Shown here piece after piece: positions 1 to 7,822 of a stretch of 64,000 nt of DNA. How positions within the stretch are numbered: the first letter of the stretch is position 1; each line of letters starts with the position of its first letter. This DNA comes from Nocardioides sp. (GTDB taxonomy: Bacteria > Actinomycetota > Actinomycetes > Propionibacteriales > Nocardioidaceae). The stretch spans positions 248,001 through 312,000 of the forward strand of contig JACJWV010000003.1 in NCBI GenBank assembly GCA_020636915.1, written 5' to 3'. Below the pieces are notes generated by a model. That model did not search any database, was not told the DNA's origin, and was given only the letters and a program-made list of their open reading frames with translations. Both the position numbers and the translations under genes were made by a program.

Positions 1-261
1 GCCGCCCCGGAACCAGGCCAGCACCACGGCGCCGGCGGTGGCCGGCACGGCGACGACGGCCGGGAGCGCCACCCACAGCTCGTGCTCGAGGATCCCGAAG
101 ACCGTCCACGCCACGCCGCTGATCGTCGAGCACGCCAGCGCGGCGACGCTGACGCCGGTCGCGCTGGTCATCCGCCGCAGCTTGCGGAACTGCGGGACGG
201 TGTAGCCCGCGGCCAGCAGGGTGCCGGCCAGGCCGACGAGGGTGGCGAGGGTGAGGGTCAC
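1..261 (-). CDS. PQ-loop (SemiSWEET-like) membrane protein, 3' end cut off
   Basis: The first 87 codons are visible and the reading frame runs out of the window without a stop. A GTG start at 261 is followed by a hydrophobic helix, then the PQ-loop signature YTVPQFRKLRR at about residues 20-30. A second helix (SVAALACSTISGVAWTVFGI) and a third follow. In this family a proline-glutamine loop kinks a three-helix bundle; SemiSWEETs dimerise and move sugars, and other members are uncharacterised. The gene is inferred to encode a small inner-membrane transporter. A TAATCT/TTCGGC pair upstream could be its promoter. The substrate cannot be told from sequence, and another start cannot be excluded. 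Confidence 0.75.
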   Translation of the reverse strand, partial: MTLTLATLVGLAGTLLAAGYTVPQFRKLRRMTSATGVSVAALACSTISGVAWTVFGILEHELWVALPAVVAVPATAGAVVLAWFRGG

Positions 262-384
262 TGCTACCTGGTGCTTTCTGGCGCCGTGAGGCGCGGACGT
301 GCGAAACGGCCGTCGCACCGGAGGGCGACGACCGCGTCGTGGACGGACGATCAAGGTGTCGGAACCGACCGGCTCCGACCGAAA

Positions 385-414
385 AGATTACCCTCAGAAC
401 GGCGCGATGCCGAA
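385..414 (-). promoter_or_regulatory. Possible promoter of the PQ-loop gene
   Basis: On the minus strand TTCGGC (414-409) and TAATCT (390-385) are separated by 18 bp in a locally AT-richer stretch. This would give a leader of more than 100 nt before the GTG at 261. The rest of 262-497 shows no convincing gene. Spacing and sequence are only moderately close to consensus. Confidence 0.3.
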
Positions 415-497
415 TTTTATTGCGGCTTGGAGCGATCCAGGCCGCGTGATGTCCCGCACACGGACCCAGGCGATCCTGAGTAGTGCGGGGAGCGGAC

Positions 498-1175
498 TCA
501 GATGTCCGTGATCCGGATCCCGGCGTGCGCCCGGTAGCGGCGGTTGACCGAGATCAGGTTCGCGGTGAGCGCCTCGACCTGGTGGGCGTTGCGCAGCCGG
601 CCGCCGAAGACGCCGCGGACGCCGGGGATGACACCGGCCAGGTCCTGGACCAGGTCGGTGGCCTCCCGGACGTCGCCGAGCACGAGCACGTCGGTGTCCA
701 CGGTCTCGGCCTCGGGGTCCTCGAGGGTGACCGCGCTGACGTTGTGGAAGGCGCCGACGACCGTCGAGTCGGGCAGCAGCGCCTGGGCCTGCTGCGCGGC
801 CGAGCCCTCCTCGACCGGCAGGGCGTAGGCACCCTGCTTGTCGAAGCCGAGCGGGTTCACGCAGTCGACGAGGACCTTGCCGGCCAGCTGCACGGTGAGG
901 CCCGCGAGGAGCTCGCCGTGGCCCTCCCACGGGACGGCGGCGACCACGATGTCGCCCGCCGACGCGGCCTCCTCGTTCTCCGCACCGGTGACGTCGCCAC
1001 CGGTCGCCTCGGCGAGGGTGGCGGCGGTGCTCTGTGCGCGCTCCTGGCTCCGGCTGCCGATCACGACCGGGAGGCCCGCGGCGGCGAAGCGTCGCGCGAG
1101 GCCCCGGCCCTGGGGTCCGGTGCCGCCGAGGACGGCGACGGTCGTGCCGACGAGGGACTCGGGCAGCGCGCTCAT
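498..1175 (-). CDS. npdG: NADPH-dependent F420 reductase (F420H2:NADP+ oxidoreductase)
   Basis: The 225-residue protein has the Rossmann start VLGGTGPQGRGLARRFAAAG with GGTGxxG near its N-terminus. It also has the IGSRSQERA segment that reads the NADP phosphate, and CVNPLGF, typical of the Fno/NpdG family. The family transfers hydride between NADPH and coenzyme F420 in the cytoplasm and so feeds F420-dependent enzymes. The ATG at 1175 is preferred because GAGAAGG lies about 8 nt upstream; a GTG at 1184 would leave no room for it. The gene stands alone between the PQ-loop gene and the CARDB protein gene, all on the minus strand. An F420-type deazaflavin protein occurs at 50662, which fits an F420-producing host. 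Confidence 0.88.
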   Translation of the reverse strand: MSALPESLVGTTVAVLGGTGPQGRGLARRFAAAGLPVVIGSRSQERAQSTAATLAEATGGDVTGAENEEAASAGDIVVAAVPWEGHGELLAGLTVQLAGKVLVDCVNPLGFDKQGAYALPVEEGSAAQQAQALLPDSTVVGAFHNVSAVTLEDPEAETVDTDVLVLGDVREATDLVQDLAGVIPGVRGVFGGRLRNAHQVEALTANLISVNRRYRAHAGIRITDI

Positions 1176-1284
1176 GGAGGACACCTTCTCAGCCGGGCCC
1201 GGACGCGGCGGCGCCGGCCCACCTCGTGGACCGGCGCCGACCGCTACCGGGAGATCAGCAGCCGATGGATCAGCTGCCGGTGGA

Positions 1285-3678
1285 TCAGCTGCCGGGCGGG
1301 GCGGGGATGAACGACAGGTCCATCTCGTCGTTGTAGACCCCGAACTCGACCGGACCGTGCCCGACCGTCGCGCTGGGCCCGACCCGCCAGCCCACGTCCT
1401 TCAGGCCGCCGTTCTTCGTGTCCATCGTGAGGTAGAGCCCGGACTTGAAGCCGGCCTCGACGACGTCGCCCACCTTGCCCCCTCCCTTGCTGCCGGCGAC
1501 CACCGTGAGGGTGCCGGCCCGGAAGTCGTAGGTGACCTCGACGAACGCGCTCACCAGCGGCAGCACCTCCGTCGAGAGCTCCTGCTGGACCTGCTCGCAG
1601 TTGACCTTGAGCGACGTCGGTCCGGCGGCGAGCACGAAGCTCATCGCCTTGAGCGGGGCGGGGCAGGCCCCGTTGCTCTCGGCGCCCGCGGCGTCCGGCG
1701 TGTCGAGCGCCTCAGCGTCCAGCGGCGTGACGCACTCCTTCTCGTACAGGTTCTCGTCGTGCGTCCAGGCCTGGGCGGACTGGACGATCCCCGCGTACAT
1801 CGCGGTCTCCTGCTCCTCGATCGTCAGCAGCGCCAACCGGTTGGCCTCCTCGTCGAGCAGGTTGGAGGCGTAGCCGCTGGCCCGCTTCGACCAGGTCGCG
1901 AAGTAGGAGCTCGAGGCCGCCTGCAGGTCCTGCAGGCGCGAGCGCCACTCCTGGTGGGCGCTGGTCAGCGCCGGGCGGCAGGTCGCGTTCATCGTCTTGA
2001 TCCAGCAGTGCGGGTCCGTCGAGCCGTCGCAGGCGTCCCAGGCGTCGTCGGCCAGGGTGCCGTAGGTGTACGGCGCCTCGCCGGTGCCGCCGCCGAAGAA
2101 GCCCTCCCGCTGCTCGGTGAGGCCGTCGATCTCGTCGTTGATGTCCTGCCACGCGGCCCGGAGGTCGGGGTCCTCGTGGATCTGGTAGACGAGCCGCAGG
2201 ATCGAGTCACGGCGGTCCTTCTCGGCATCGGTCCGCGCGTCGTCGGTGTCGCGCAGGTGCTGCTGCAGCGCGCTCTCCTCGTGCACGTGGGCGAGGACCT
2301 CGTCCCCGAGCCCGTCCTGGACGTGCTTGTAGACGTCGTTCATCGCCACGCCCTGGGCCGGCGTGGTCGCGAGCGGCAGGTGCCGCAGCACGCTCGCCAC
2401 GCCCTGGGACAGGTCGATCTCCGGGTCCGGCCGGTCCTCGGGGCCGGTCGGCGGGGTGGGGTCGGGCTCCTGGCTGCGCTGCCTGCTGGCCCGGACGTAG
2501 CGCGCCGCGGCCGCCTTGTCGCCGCTGCACGCCTTGACGTTGGCGAGGCCGGCGTCGGCCTCGGAGAGCATCGGCTCGCGCGCCTTGGCGGCGGTGAACA
2601 GCCGCGCCGCGTCGGCGTTCCGGCCGGTCATGAGCATCGCCTGACCGCGCACGACCATCGCGATGGCCTGCTGCGAGATCCCCAGCGCCGGCCGGGCGAA
2701 CGGCCGCACCGCGGCGCCGTCGAGGAAGGCGATGGCCTCGTTGGGCATGCCGATCGAGGTGGCCAGCGCCGCGGCGTTGACCAGGGTGCCGGCGTCGGTC
2801 GGCTGCAGCTCGTGGGCGCGCAGGAGCGCCGCCATCGCCAGACCGGGAGACTCCTGCAGCGTCGCGGTGGCCGCCAGCTGCTGGGCCTGGACCGCGGTGT
2901 CCGCCAGGCCCGACGCGTCGAGCTGGTGGAGGGCGTCCGCGCCCGCGGTGTCGGCGAGCCGCTGCTCGACGCTCGCGACGGCGGCGGGCAGCGTCATCGG
3001 CTTCACGGGGTAGTTGCTGGAGCAGAAGATCGACATCCAGTCGACCGCGTCGTCCTCGTCGTCGGGCCACCGGTAGGCGTCGGCGAAGGTCTGCAGCCGC
3101 AGGTCCGCCGAGCCCGGTGCAGTCTGGACGGTCACCGGCTTCGCCGCGGGGGCGCAGTTGTCGGTCTCGACCGACTCGCGGACGGCGCCGCCGTCGTCGG
3201 AGCACACCAGCACGTCGTACCGGCCCGCCGGGGTGCCGACCGGCACCGTCACCTTCGTCGTGGTGGACGTCGAGGTGCGGCCGCGGCCGAGCGCCGGTAC
3301 GGCGCGCGACCCGGTGAGCAGGACGTCGAGCACCGAGGTCCGCGGGTCGGTCCGGCTCTGCTTGCGGTCGGCGAGGCTCCGAGCCACGTCGGTGGTGAGG
3401 TAGAAGTGGGTGGTGGTCGCGCCGGCTCCGGCGGTCCCCTTGTTGCGCACGGCGTGGCGCACGGTCAGCGTGGCGCCCTCGACGACCGAGGTGGCGGTCG
3501 TGCTCGGCTGCACCACGGTCAGGTTGGGACGCTTCGCCGCGGCGGCGTCGGCCGCGGGCACGACGGCGACCAGGGGGACGAGCAGGGTGGCGGCGGCGGT
3601 CACGGCGGTGACCACGCCGGTGGTGACGGTGGTGGCTCGGGCGGCGACGCTGCCGCGGGGGCCAGGTGGCACGGGCAT
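1285..3678 (-). CDS. Large secreted protein with CARDB-like domain and helical repeats
   Basis: The predicted protein has 797 residues. The ATG at 3678 follows GGAGAGGAATCC and starts a signal peptide with a long alanine/valine hydrophobic stretch ending near AADAAAA. Residues about 50-155 look like a CARDB module (PNLTVVQPSTT...GATLTVRHAVRNKG...RYDVLVCSDDGG). About 200-370 is alanine-rich and helical with TPR-like alternation. The C-terminal half contains several cysteines (FCSSNYP, DACDGSTDPHC, ATCRPAL) and a beta-rich end. It is inferred to act outside the membrane; no catalytic motif was recognised. CARDB domains occur in secreted adhesion or enzyme-associated proteins. Upstream in-frame codons lack a ribosome site and were not used. 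Confidence 0.75.
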   Translation of the reverse strand: MPVPPGPRGSVAARATTVTTGVVTAVTAAATLLVPLVAVVPAADAAAAKRPNLTVVQPSTTATSVVEGATLTVRHAVRNKGTAGAGATTTHFYLTTDVARSLADRKQSRTDPRTSVLDVLLTGSRAVPALGRGRTSTSTTTKVTVPVGTPAGRYDVLVCSDDGGAVRESVETDNCAPAAKPVTVQTAPGSADLRLQTFADAYRWPDDEDDAVDWMSIFCSSNYPVKPMTLPAAVASVEQRLADTAGADALHQLDASGLADTAVQAQQLAATATLQESPGLAMAALLRAHELQPTDAGTLVNAAALATSIGMPNEAIAFLDGAAVRPFARPALGISQQAIAMVVRGQAMLMTGRNADAARLFTAAKAREPMLSEADAGLANVKACSGDKAAAARYVRASRQRSQEPDPTPPTGPEDRPDPEIDLSQGVASVLRHLPLATTPAQGVAMNDVYKHVQDGLGDEVLAHVHEESALQQHLRDTDDARTDAEKDRRDSILRLVYQIHEDPDLRAAWQDINDEIDGLTEQREGFFGGGTGEAPYTYGTLADDAWDACDGSTDPHCWIKTMNATCRPALTSAHQEWRSRLQDLQAASSSYFATWSKRASGYASNLLDEEANRLALLTIEEQETAMYAGIVQSAQAWTHDENLYEKECVTPLDAEALDTPDAAGAESNGACPAPLKAMSFVLAAGPTSLKVNCEQVQQELSTEVLPLVSAFVEVTYDFRAGTLTVVAGSKGGGKVGDVVEAGFKSGLYLTMDTKNGGLKDVGWRVGPSATVGHGPVEFGVYNDEMDLSFIPAPPGS

Positions 3679-3829
3679 GGATTCCTCTCCGGCCGGCGGT
3701 CGCCGGCGACGAGCACACCCTCGGCGCTCCCACTTGACCCTCACTGGGAAGCGACTTGAGATCCGGCGTCCCCGGCAGCGTCGGGCCCGCGTCGGCACGC
3801 GCCGGTGTGCCGTTCGTAGGCTGGGCCGC

Positions 3830-5011
3830 ATGCCCGCGTCCCGCCTCCTGCCCTCCGAGGAAGCCGTCGACCTGATCGCCCTGGTCCGCGACCTCGCCAC
3901 CTCCGAGCTCGCGCCCCTGGTCGCCGAGGCCGAGCGCACCGAGACGTTCCCCCGCGAGGTCTTCCGCACCCTGGGCCGGGCCGGCCTGCTGGGCCTGCCC
4001 TACCCCGAGGAGTACGGCGGCGGCGGGCTGCCCTACGAGGTCTATCTGCAGGTGCTGGAGGAGATCGGGTCGGTGTGGGCCAGCGTCGGCGTCGGCGTCT
4101 CCGTGCACGCGCTCTCCTGCTTCGGCCTGGCGACCGCGGGCACCGAGGAGCAGCGGCAGCGCTGGCTGCCCGAGATGCTCTCCGGCGAGCTGCTCGGCGC
4201 CTACTGCCTCTCCGAGCCACACGCCGGCTCCGACCCTGCGGCGATGCGCACCCGCGCCCGGCGTTCTCGGGGGGCGGACGGCGAGGAGTGGGTCATCAGC
4301 GGCGCCAAGGCGTGGACGACCCACGGCGGCCACGCCGACTTCTACAAGGTGATGGCCCGCACGGGCGAGGCGCGCAACGACATCTCGTGCTTCCTGGTCC
4401 CCGGCGAGACCCCGGGGCTGGTGGCGGACCCGCCGGAGCACAAGATGGGGCTGACCGGGTCGGCGACCACGACGATGCGCTTCGACGACGTGCGCATCCC
4501 GGCCGACCGGCTGCTGGGCGAGGAGGGGCAGGGCCTGCGGATCGCGCTGGCGGGCCTGGACGCCGGGCGCCTGGGCATCGCGGCGGTCGCCACCGGGCTG
4601 GCCCAGGGGGCGCTCGACCACGCGGTGGCCTACGCGAAGAGCCGCGAGACCTTCGGCGAGCGGATCATCGACCACCAGGGCCTCGCGTTCGTGCTGGCCG
4701 ACATGGAGGCGGCCGTCCAGTCGGCCCGCGGGACGATGCTCCACGCCGCGCGCCTGAAGGACCACGGGCTGCCCTACGGGCGCGAGGCCTCGGTCGCCAA
4801 GCTGGTCGCCACCGACAACGCCATGAAGGTGACCACCGACGCCGTCCAGGTGCTCGGCGGCTACGGCTACACCCGCGACTTCCCGGTGGAGCGCTACATG
4901 CGCGAGGCGAAGGTGATGCAGATCTTCGAGGGCACCAACCAGATCCAGCGGATGGTCATCGGCCGGTCGCTGGACCGGGCGCCGGGCGGCGCCCTGCACC
5001 GCGCGGACTGA
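3830..5011 (+). CDS. Acyl-CoA dehydrogenase
   Basis: This 393-residue flavoenzyme has the full family layout: N-terminal helices, the FAD-binding motif CLSEPHAGSD, and the middle beta domain (VISGAKAWTTHG). The C-terminal motif is GYGYTRDFPVERYMREAKV followed by MQIFEGTNQIQR; its Glu in IFEGT is the usual catalytic base. The family oxidises acyl-CoA to trans-2-enoyl-CoA and passes electrons to ETF. Chain length cannot be read off. A TAGGCT box (3817-3822) ends 7 nt before the ATG and no ribosome site is present, so the transcript may be leaderless. The gene converges with mftF and the two coding regions overlap by 56 bp. Its link to mycofactocin is positional only. Confidence 0.93.
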   Translation: MPASRLLPSEEAVDLIALVRDLATSELAPLVAEAERTETFPREVFRTLGRAGLLGLPYPEEYGGGGLPYEVYLQVLEEIGSVWASVGVGVSVHALSCFGLATAGTEEQRQRWLPEMLSGELLGAYCLSEPHAGSDPAAMRTRARRSRGADGEEWVISGAKAWTTHGGHADFYKVMARTGEARNDISCFLVPGETPGLVADPPEHKMGLTGSATTTMRFDDVRIPADRLLGEEGQGLRIALAGLDAGRLGIAAVATGLAQGALDHAVAYAKSRETFGERIIDHQGLAFVLADMEAAVQSARGTMLHAARLKDHGLPYGREASVAKLVATDNAMKVTTDAVQVLGGYGYTRDFPVERYMREAKVMQIFEGTNQIQRMVIGRSLDRAPGGALHRAD

Positions 5012-6314
5012 CCGCCCGGAGCGAGCCCGCCCGCGCCGCACCGGCCCACAGGCCGGCGCCGTAGGCCAGGTCGTCGAGCCGGCGGCCGGCGAACGCGAGC
5101 ACCGGGTCGACCTCGGGGCGCTCGACGCGCGCGACGACGACGTCGACGAGCAGGGCGGTGACCACGGCCCGGCGTATCGACCTCGAGGCGAGCGCCGCCA
5201 CCGCGACCGGCGGCCACCAGTGCCGCAGCAGCAGCGCGGACTCCTGCCGCAGCGACCACCACAGGCCGCGGGCGGACAGGTCGACGGCGAGCCGACGCCG
5301 GTCCGGTACGTCGGGCAGGGTGCCCGTCAGCACCTGCACGCCGCGACCGGCGCAGGCCACGGCGACGGGGACCGACCACCAGCGCCGGGCCAGCAGCGCG
5401 GCGGCGCCGAGCGCCATCGCGGGTGAGAGCACGGCGGTCGCACCCTTGTCGCCGTGACGGCGCGCGAGGGGCGCACCGCCGGTGCCGTAGACGAACTTGC
5501 GGCCCAGCCAGCCGCGCAGCGTCCGGCGGGCGTCGTGGTGGGCGACCTCGGCCGGGTCGTAGCGCACCGTGAGCCCCGCGTCGACGAGCCGCCACACCAG
5601 GTCGACGTCCTCACCCACCCGCATCGTCGCGTCGAACCCGTCGCCGAGGAGGTCGGTGCGAGCGACCAGGCAGGCGCTCGGCAGCCAGCCGACCGCGGCG
5701 CCCGGCCGCACCGAGCACCCGGTCGTCCCGAGGCCGAGCGAGGAGGCCACCTCGTCGTACCGCTCGAACCAGCGGGGCCGCTCCGACCGTGCGCGGCCGA
5801 CGATCCGGGGCGCGACCAGGGCGACCTGCTCGTCGGCGAAGTGGCGGCCCAGGCGCAGCAGGGTGTCGGCGGTGACGGTCACGTCGCAGTCGACGAACGC
5901 GACGTACGGCGTCGACACCTTGGCGAGCCCGGCGTTGCGGGCCCCGGCAGGACCCACGTTCTCGTCGAGACGGAGCACCTCGGCGTGCGGGGCGCCCGGG
6001 TCGAGCGGGACGGGCGAGGCGTCGTCGACCACCAGGCAGCGCACGGGACGCAGCGCCTCCAGCGCCCGGTCGAGCTCGTCGGAGCGACCCTGCACGGGGA
6101 GGACGACCGTCAGCTCGGCGGGGTCCAGCGGTGCGACGTCGTCGAGCACGGGGTCGGCGAGGTTGGCGTCGAGCAGCCGGCGGGCGAGCGCCCCGTCAGC
6201 GACGTCGTCGGCCAGCGCGCCGGGCCGCAACCGCGCGACCCGCATCGGCGAGCCGCCGACGAGGACGTCGCCGCGCCGGACGCCGGGCTTCAGACGCGCC
6301 CGCACAGGGTTCAC
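4956..6314 (-). CDS. mftF: Mycofactocin glycosyltransferase MftF
   Basis: The protein has 452 residues, with an N-terminal segment, a GT2 catalytic domain and C-terminal membrane helices. The GT2 signatures are VVDDASPVPLD, DENVGPAGARNAGL, the DxD-type VAFVDCDVTV, and VGEDVDLVWRLVDAG. MftF adds beta-1,4-linked glucose units to premycofactocin, giving the oligoglucosylated redox cofactor. The GTG start at 6314 overlaps the stop of the preceding SDR by 4 nt (GTGA). It is the last gene of the mycofactocin operon. Its 3' end overlaps the convergent acyl-CoA dehydrogenase gene by 56 bp. The assignment rests on family motifs plus position in a complete mft cluster. Confidence 0.92.
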   Translation of the reverse strand: MNPVRARLKPGVRRGDVLVGGSPMRVARLRPGALADDVADGALARRLLDANLADPVLDDVAPLDPAELTVVLPVQGRSDELDRALEALRPVRCLVVDDASPVPLDPGAPHAEVLRLDENVGPAGARNAGLAKVSTPYVAFVDCDVTVTADTLLRLGRHFADEQVALVAPRIVGRARSERPRWFERYDEVASSLGLGTTGCSVRPGAAVGWLPSACLVARTDLLGDGFDATMRVGEDVDLVWRLVDAGLTVRYDPAEVAHHDARRTLRGWLGRKFVYGTGGAPLARRHGDKGATAVLSPAMALGAAALLARRWWSVPVAVACAGRGVQVLTGTLPDVPDRRRLAVDLSARGLWWSLRQESALLLRHWWPPVAVAALASRSIRRAVVTALLVDVVVARVERPEVDPVLAFAGRRLDDLAYGAGLWAGAARAGSLRAVSPRGAGRRPAPGPATGR

Positions 6315-7075
6315 GGGCGGAAGCCCCCGTCGGCGTGCACGACGCTGCCGTTGAGCACGCCACCGTCGACCGAGCAGCAGAAGGCGATCGTCGCCGCGAC
6401 CTCGTCGGGCTCCAGCACCCGGCGCAGGAGCTGGTTGGAGGTGAAGACCTGCGCGTCGGGCACGCCGTAGATCTCCGCGGTGGCGTCGAGCATGTCGGTG
6501 CGGGTCGAGCCGGGCGAGACCGCGACCGCGGTGACGCCGGTGCCGACCAGGTCGGCCGCGAGGCCCCGCACCAGGCCGACGACGGCGTGCTTGGCGGTCG
6601 TGTAGGCGGCGAGGTGGAAGATCCCGTGGCTCCCGGCCGCGGAGGCGACCGCGACGAACCGGCAGCCGCCGGGCTCCGGGCCGTCGAGCATGACGGGTAC
6701 GGCGGCGGCCGCGGTGTTCCAGACCCCCCGCACGTCCACGTCCAGCAGCTCGGCCAGCTCGGCGTCCCGCGTGTCCCACAGCGGCTGCCCCCCGGCGATC
6801 ACCGCCGCCGCGGCCACGGCCGCGTCGAGCCGGCCCCACCGCCCGACAGCGAGCGCCACTGCACGGTCGAGGACCTCCCGGTCGCGCACGTCGCCGAGGA
6901 CGTGGGCGACCCGGTCCGGGTCCGTGGTCCCCAGAGGTGCCTCGCGGAGGTCGACCCCGACGACGGCGTACCCGTCGCTGACCAGCCTGGCGACCGTCGC
7001 CGAGCCGATGCCGCCGGCCGCGCCGGTCACCAGGGCGACCCTGGCGACACCCTGGCTCACGACCCCCTCGCTCAC
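6311..7075 (-). CDS. Mycofactocin-coupled SDR family oxidoreductase
   Basis: This is a 254-residue classical short-chain dehydrogenase. It has the nucleotide motif TGAAGGIG at the N-terminus, VGVDLRE after beta-2, and the catalytic serine (VASAAGS) with YTTAK. The C-terminus ends in the usual beta-strand region GGVLNGSVVHADGGF. SDRs of this group are encoded in mycofactocin clusters. Several relatives hold NAD(H) tightly and pass electrons to mycofactocin, oxidising alcohols or carveol-like substrates. The GTG at 7075 overlaps the mftE stop by 4 nt, and its own stop overlaps mftF, so it is translationally coupled on both sides. The substrate is unknown. Its membership of the mft operon is clear; the redox partner is inferred. 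Confidence 0.88.
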   Translation of the reverse strand: MSEGVVSQGVARVALVTGAAGGIGSATVARLVSDGYAVVGVDLREAPLGTTDPDRVAHVLGDVRDREVLDRAVALAVGRWGRLDAAVAAAAVIAGGQPLWDTRDAELAELLDVDVRGVWNTAAAAVPVMLDGPEPGGCRFVAVASAAGSHGIFHLAAYTTAKHAVVGLVRGLAADLVGTGVTAVAVSPGSTRTDMLDATAEIYGVPDAQVFTSNQLLRRVLEPDEVAATIAFCCSVDGGVLNGSVVHADGGFRP

Positions 7076-7704
7076 GACAGGGCCTCGACGATCTCGGCGA
7101 CCATCGCCTTCAGCACCCGCTCCCCCTCGGCGGCGCTCGCGCCGGCCGGGTCGCCGAGGACGCCGTTGGGCGACACGGCTGCGACGCCGCCGGCCATCAT
7201 CGCGGGGAGGATCTCGCTCAACGGCTGGGTGTTGCCGGCCTCGGCGAGGTCGAGGCGCACCGAGCCGGGGCGCAGGTGCAGCATCAGCGAGGTCTCGGTG
7301 AAGCCCGCGTGGAGGTCGACCGACTCCGTCCGGCACGGCACCCACTCGATCTCGTCGGAGGCGGTGAGGGCGGCGACGTTGCCGCCGTGCGCGTTGACGA
7401 GGACGACCCGCTCCGCCCAGGTGCGCATCGAGCGGGTCAGCTCGACGGCGAGGTGGGTCAGTGCCTCGGTCCCGACCGAGCTGGTGCCGGCGTACGACTG
7501 GTGCTCGCCGCTGGAGCCGTAGCTGATCGGCGGCGCGACCCAGGCGCCCAGCTCGGCGGCGACGCCCTGCGCGACCGCGACCGCGATCACCGTGTCCGTG
7601 TCGAGCGGCAGGTGCGGCCCGTGCTGCTCGACCGAGCCGACCGGCACCAGCACGAGGCGGGCACCGGCGATCTCGGCGCTGGTCGCGTCCGCGACCCGGC
7701 TCAT
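7072..7704 (-). CDS. mftE: Mycofactocin precursor peptide peptidase MftE (creatininase family)
   Basis: This is a 210-residue creatininase-family metallopeptidase. Metal-binding segments are visible: SVEQHGPHLPLDTDT near residue 25, VNAHGGN near residue 110 and HAGFTETS near residue 140. MftE removes the leader from the MftC-modified MftA and releases the C-terminal valine-tyrosine derived dipeptide AHDP. The ATG at 7704 has GGGAAG upstream. The mftD stop lies 118 bp upstream, the only large gap in the operon. That gap carries a long imperfect hairpin, so mftE has its own ribosome site instead of coupled initiation. Confidence 0.93.
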   Translation of the reverse strand: MSRVADATSAEIAGARLVLVPVGSVEQHGPHLPLDTDTVIAVAVAQGVAAELGAWVAPPISYGSSGEHQSYAGTSSVGTEALTHLAVELTRSMRTWAERVVLVNAHGGNVAALTASDEIEWVPCRTESVDLHAGFTETSLMLHLRPGSVRLDLAEAGNTQPLSEILPAMMAGGVAAVSPNGVLGDPAGASAAEGERVLKAMVAEIVEALS

Positions 7705-7725
7705 CGCTGCTTCCCAGGTTGCAGG

Positions 7726-7811
7726 GGTTTCGAGGCTCGTCGCTGGCGCTCCTCGCACCTCAACCAGCGAGCCGCGGTGGTTGAGGTGCGAGCGCAGCGA
7801 GCCTCGAAACC
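7726..7811. repeat. Long inverted-repeat element inside the mft operon
   Basis: Outer arms GGTTTCGAGGCTCG (7726-7739) and CGAGCCTCGAAACC (7798-7811) are perfect complements. Inner arms CTCGCACCTCAACCA (7752-7766) and TGGTTGAGGTGCGAG (7778-7792) are also perfect. The element fills most of the mftD-mftE gap. Its makeup resembles dispersed intergenic palindromes known from Nocardioides-type genomes. No second copy was seen in this window. It could attenuate, process or stabilise the mft transcript, or be a passive repeat. Confidence 0.8.
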
Positions 7812-7822
7812 ACCACCGCCGG

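Noticed and set aside
262..497. Search for a gene between the PQ-loop gene and npdG
   Set aside because: Only short frames without start signals were seen. The stretch is best read as the upstream region of the PQ-loop gene.
1267..1295. Two copies of GGATCAGCTGCCGG in tandem
   Set aside because: The second copy covers the last codons of the CARDB protein gene. It is a short local duplication with no sign of function.
838..3759. A 973-codon open frame on the plus strand opposite the secreted CARDB protein gene
   Set aside because: It is a GC-driven antisense shadow: Arg/Gly/Val-rich, with no ribosome site or domain. The minus-strand frame has a signal peptide and CARDB motif.
2207..5041. A 944-codon minus-strand frame crossing several genes
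   Set aside because: It is out of frame with the supported genes, low in complexity and spans the acyl-CoA dehydrogenase antisense.
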